Assembly: GCA_964445765.1 (NCBI GenBank)
Contig: CAYULD010000001.1
Coordinates: 372,001 to 436,000, forward strand
DNA from: JANPLD01 sp964445765
Lineage (GTDB): Bacteria > Pseudomonadota > Alphaproteobacteria > Rickettsiales > UBA8987
Direction of reading: 5' to 3'
Length of the DNA stretch: 64,000 bases
Shown here: positions 61,327 through 64,000 of the stretch, piece by piece
Layout of the letters: every line of letters starts with the position of its first letter
How positions within the stretch are numbered: the first letter of the stretch is position 1
Notes under the pieces: generated by a model
Database searches by the model: none
The model's input: the letters and a program-made list of their open reading frames with translations, nothing else
What the model was told of the DNA's origin: nothing
Program-made: the position numbers and the translations under genes

Positions 61327-63270
61327 ATGACTGAAGAAAAATTGACTATAAAGCCTCGTGTTCAATCTGAAAATAGAAATAATGCGGAGTTACAAATTGA
61401 TAATTCCACACAAAAAAATGAAATAAACACTGCACCGGAAGTAAAACAAGAAAACTCTGAAGAAGTTAGCATCTATGAGAAAAGAGGTGGCGGTTCAAAC
61501 TATGAGCCTAGAAGAAATAACTTCCCTAGAAGAAGAAATGACAGGCAAGAAAACAGATATGAAAGAGGTGATAGAGGCGAAAGAAGCGAGAGAAATGATA
61601 GAGGTGATAGAAACCCCAGAAATTCTGATAGATATGAGAGATCAGAAAGACAAGATAGATATGAAAGAAATTACTCTGATAGAAATAATTTTCATAATGA
61701 TTCAGAAAATAACAATGAAAATGCTGAAAAACCTCAAACAAATCAAGTTGCAGGTGTTTCAGGTGAATATGATTACATCACAAAAACTATCCCAACTGAT
61801 GAGTTAAACGCCTATGACTATGTTGCAGGTGCTAGTGCAGCAACACTTGTTAAAGCTGATTATCTGCCTAGCGATGATGAAGATTATGAAGCATCAAAAA
61901 GGCTTGAAAATGAAAATAAGCCAACACTTTATGTAAAAGATTTGAAAAGAAAATCTCCTGAAGAGCTTATAGAGCTTGCTAAAGAAGCTGGAATTGAAGG
62001 GGCAAATTTTATGCTCAAACAGGAAATTATTTTCCACTTACTTCGTGTAATGATGGAACAACAAGATGGAATTGTTGTTTTTGAAGGCGTTCTGGAGGTT
62101 ATGCCAGATGGCTTTGGCTTCTTGCGTTCAACCGAATATAATTATCGTGCAGGGCCTGATGATGTTTATGTTTCACCCAATCAAATTAAAAGGTTCTCTC
62201 TTAGAACTGGTGATTTTGTTGAAGGGGAAGTGCGTCCGCCTAAAATGCGTGAAAGATATTTTGCATTAACTAAAATTATCAAAGTTAATAATATTGACCT
62301 CAACGGCAGACTTGGCAGAAAAACAAATTTTGATAATTTAACGCCACTTTATCCTGATAAAAAACTTAAGATGGAGCTTCCAAAATCAGATAAAAATAAC
62401 AGCTCTGCAAGGGTGATTGATTTAATTTGTCCATTAGGTAAAGGGCAAAGGGCTTTAATTGTTGCACCGCCTCGCTCTGGTAAAACGGTTTTATTACAAA
62501 CTATTGCAAAATCTATTGAAACTAACCACCCTGAAGTTGAGCTTATGGTTCTTCTTATTGACGAGCGACCAGAGGAAGTTACAGATATGAGCCGCACTGT
62601 TAAAGGTGAAGTTGTTAGCTCTACATTTGATGAGCCAGCAACAAGGCATGTGCAACTTGCAGAAATTATCATTGAAAAAGCTCGCAGAATGGTTGAGCAC
62701 GGCAAAGATGTTGTTATACTACTTGATTCTATAACAAGGCTTGCAAGGGCTTATAACACTGTTGTTCCTTCATCTGGTAAGGTGTTAACAGGTGGTGTTG
62801 ATGCAAATGCCTTACAACGCCCTAAAAGGTTTTTTGGTGCTGCTAGAAACACTGAAAACGGCGGAAGTTTAACTATTATTGCAACCGCACTTATTGATAC
62901 TGGCTCAAGAATGGATGAGGTTATCTTTGAAGAATTCAAAGGCACTGGCAACTCTGAAATTGTTTTAGATAGAAAATTAGCGGATAAGAGAATCTTCCCT
63001 GCGATAGATATTCTAAAATCTGGCACTCGCCACGAAGAGCTTTTATATGATGAAGGCGAAATGCAGAAAATTTGGATTCTTCGTAAGATTATATCACCAA
63101 TGGGTGCGATTGATGCGATGGAATTCTTAATGGATAAAATTAAAGGTTCAAAATCTAATGATGATTTCTTTTCCTCAATGAATTCAGGGCCTGTTGTTGA
63201 AAAAATTAACGGCGGAATTTCAACCAGTGGAAGAAAATCAAGCATTTCCTCCAAAAACCAAGATGACTAG
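61327..63270 (+). CDS. rho: Transcription termination factor Rho with Arg/Asp-rich insertion
   Basis: Rho is the hexameric RNA-dependent ATPase that ends transcription. The 647-residue product is about 230 residues longer than E. coli Rho. Residues about 55-130 form a highly charged stretch of RYERGDRGERSERNDRG-type repeats. The RNA-binding domain follows (EELIELAKEAGIEGANF, then FEGVLEVMPDGFGFLRS), and the ATPase core has Walker A APPRSGKTVLL (380-390), LLIDERPEEVTDM and VILLDSITRLARAYN. Extended Rho proteins in other phyla use such low-complexity regions for RNA binding or condensation. The core is complete. Confidence 0.95.
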   Translation: MTEEKLTIKPRVQSENRNNAELQIDNSTQKNEINTAPEVKQENSEEVSIYEKRGGGSNYEPRRNNFPRRRNDRQENRYERGDRGERSERNDRGDRNPRNSDRYERSERQDRYERNYSDRNNFHNDSENNNENAEKPQTNQVAGVSGEYDYITKTIPTDELNAYDYVAGASAATLVKADYLPSDDEDYEASKRLENENKPTLYVKDLKRKSPEELIELAKEAGIEGANFMLKQEIIFHLLRVMMEQQDGIVVFEGVLEVMPDGFGFLRSTEYNYRAGPDDVYVSPNQIKRFSLRTGDFVEGEVRPPKMRERYFALTKIIKVNNIDLNGRLGRKTNFDNLTPLYPDKKLKMELPKSDKNNSSARVIDLICPLGKGQRALIVAPPRSGKTVLLQTIAKSIETNHPEVELMVLLIDERPEEVTDMSRTVKGEVVSSTFDEPATRHVQLAEIIIEKARRMVEHGKDVVILLDSITRLARAYNTVVPSSGKVLTGGVDANALQRPKRFFGAARNTENGGSLTIIATALIDTGSRMDEVIFEEFKGTGNSEIVLDRKLADKRIFPAIDILKSGTRHEELLYDEGEMQKIWILRKIISPMGAIDAMEFLMDKIKGSKSNDDFFSSMNSGPVVEKINGGISTSGRKSSISSKNQDD

Positions 63271-63358
63271 ATTTATGGGAGTAAGATTAATTGGAATAAT
63301 TTGTTTAGTTTCTATAAACTAATTATGCCCAAAATTGATTCTTGGCACTTTAGAAACA

Positions 63359-63916
63359 TTATCTAGCAATTAGTCTTGCTCTGTTATCGTCGCTGTAAGC
63401 AACATAAACTGGCTGGCCAACCCCAAAAACAACATCCATTCCCTGAACTACAGAAATTAATTTAGTTTTGGTGTTACCAGTATCAATGCTATTTTTCACA
63501 TTCTGAGAAACACTATTTCTAGCAAGCCTTAGATCATTTCTTCTGCTATTAGCACTATCATCTTCAGAAGTAATTTTAACAATATATTCCATAGCTGTAG
63601 TAGTTGAAAGGGCATCTTGAATCATAGCACCTGCCACTGCACCTGCTACTGCACCGCCAATTCCAGCTAGGGTGCTACCCCTGCCTTTGCCAATGCCACT
63701 GCCTGCTACTGCACCGCCAGCACCACCTGCTAAGCCACCAAGTGCGTTATCTTGAAGCCTTTCGGCTTCTTTAACTTTAACTTGCCTTGCCGAAACAACA
63801 ACACCTTCAACAACAACACCAATAGTGTTTTGTTGTGTATAAACTGAGCTATCCATATTTCTATGACAAGAAACCAAGAAAACAGAGCAGATTAAAACAA
63901 AGAAAATATTTTTCAT
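63359..63916 (-). CDS. Glycine-zipper outer-membrane lipoprotein (SlyB-like)
   Basis: The 185-residue product has a lipoprotein signal ending in LVSC (Cys17 is the lipidated residue) and a glycine-zipper region (about 59-99). Examples are GGLAGGAGGAVAGSGIGKGR and GIGGAVAGAVAGAMIQDAL. This matches SlyB/PcpY-type outer-membrane lipoproteins, which stabilise the outer membrane. The C-terminal domain (about 105-185) resembles the usual beta-rich domain, ending VYVAYSDDNRARLI. It is a single gene converging on rho. A short TTAGTTT-CTAT-AAACTAA hairpin (63305-63322) lies between them. Confidence 0.87.
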   Translation of the reverse strand: MKNIFFVLICSVFLVSCHRNMDSSVYTQQNTIGVVVEGVVVSARQVKVKEAERLQDNALGGLAGGAGGAVAGSGIGKGRGSTLAGIGGAVAGAVAGAMIQDALSTTTAMEYIVKITSEDDSANSRRNDLRLARNSVSQNVKNSIDTGNTKTKLISVVQGMDVVFGVGQPVYVAYSDDNRARLIAR

Positions 63917-64000
63917 AATCTGTTAATTTATTTAAGTTATAAATTCTTATAGCAAATTTTTGTAATATTAAAAAGATATATTTTTAGGTGCTCCTAACTA

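Noticed and set aside
61475..61807. 110-residue ORF in another frame of the rho insertion
   Set aside because: It is the shifted reading of the GA-rich Arg/Asp/Glu repeat (Met/Glu/Ile-rich). The rho frame is continuous into the conserved core.

Overview
The window is a 64 kb stretch of a low-GC bacterial chromosome that reads as an alphaproteobacterium. Clues are the NDUFS4-like complex I accessory subunit (37425-37718), the Mth938/NDUFAF3-type protein (45482-45859), the short ProRS lacking the insertion domain, the divergent hslV/hisB pair with a DUF2628 gene after hisB, NtrY, CcmB, and the dnaG-rpoD pair. The cell appears flagellated (flhA, fliR) and aerobic (SCO1, cytochrome c peroxidase, SOD, ubiquinone genes). 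It makes at least part of its own histidine, tryptophan, cysteine, folate, haem and purines, so it is not a minimal endosymbiont. The order cannot be fixed from the sequence alone; a Rickettsiales-like or other AT-rich lineage is possible.

Layout. 1-8.2 kb: flhA (cut by the window edge), hisI, SCO1, proS, two small exported proteins, cysK, an Smr protein and ccmB. 8.3-12.5 kb: a two-partner-secretion exoprotein without its transporter, and a Sel1-repeat protein co-transcribed with hemB. 13.7-18.9 kb: cytochrome c peroxidase, then a likely lysine/2-oxoadipate catabolic set (DUF1338/HglS, lysine-6-dehydrogenase-like, FAD-linked D-2-hydroxyacid dehydrogenase). 19-26 kb: DUF2971, SelO, an M23 peptidase, and a surface-polysaccharide trio (capsule export-like, glycosyltransferase, sulfotransferase). 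26-34 kb: a truncated DUF486 gene, a candidate structured RNA before ubiG, an unrecognised three-gene operon, trpF, sodB, an L,D-transpeptidase and a UbiH-family hydroxylase. 34-43 kb: purL, fliR, NDUFS4, and hslU separated from hslV by a restriction-methylase-like gene and a four-helix-bundle (S23) gene. 43-64 kb: mostly housekeeping (gltX, pdhA, tRNA-Ala, alkB, ntrY, hisN, erpA, dnaG, rpoD, an M23 endopeptidase, pabB, a ferredoxin-NADP reductase, dedA, rho, a glycine-zipper lipoprotein).

The most striking non-coding content is a set of non-autonomous palindromic elements in the intergenic spaces. Three have long terminal inverted repeats plus apparent target duplications: 3383-3650 (TA), 13550-13713 (8 bp) and 33970-34180 (10 bp). 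A fourth family has two nearly identical copies, 17105-17221 and 30131-30244. A fifth lies directly before trpF (29262-29406). Some supply the stop codons of neighbouring genes. In addition, (TAGTTAG)-like and (CCCTAACC)-like tracts begin at or close to several stop codons.

The best candidates for something undescribed are the roughly 90-nt GC-rich folded RNA at 26256-26346, the cassette inside hslVU, and the three-gene operon at 27100-28402. No CRISPR array, rRNA operon, complete insertion sequence or prophage was seen.
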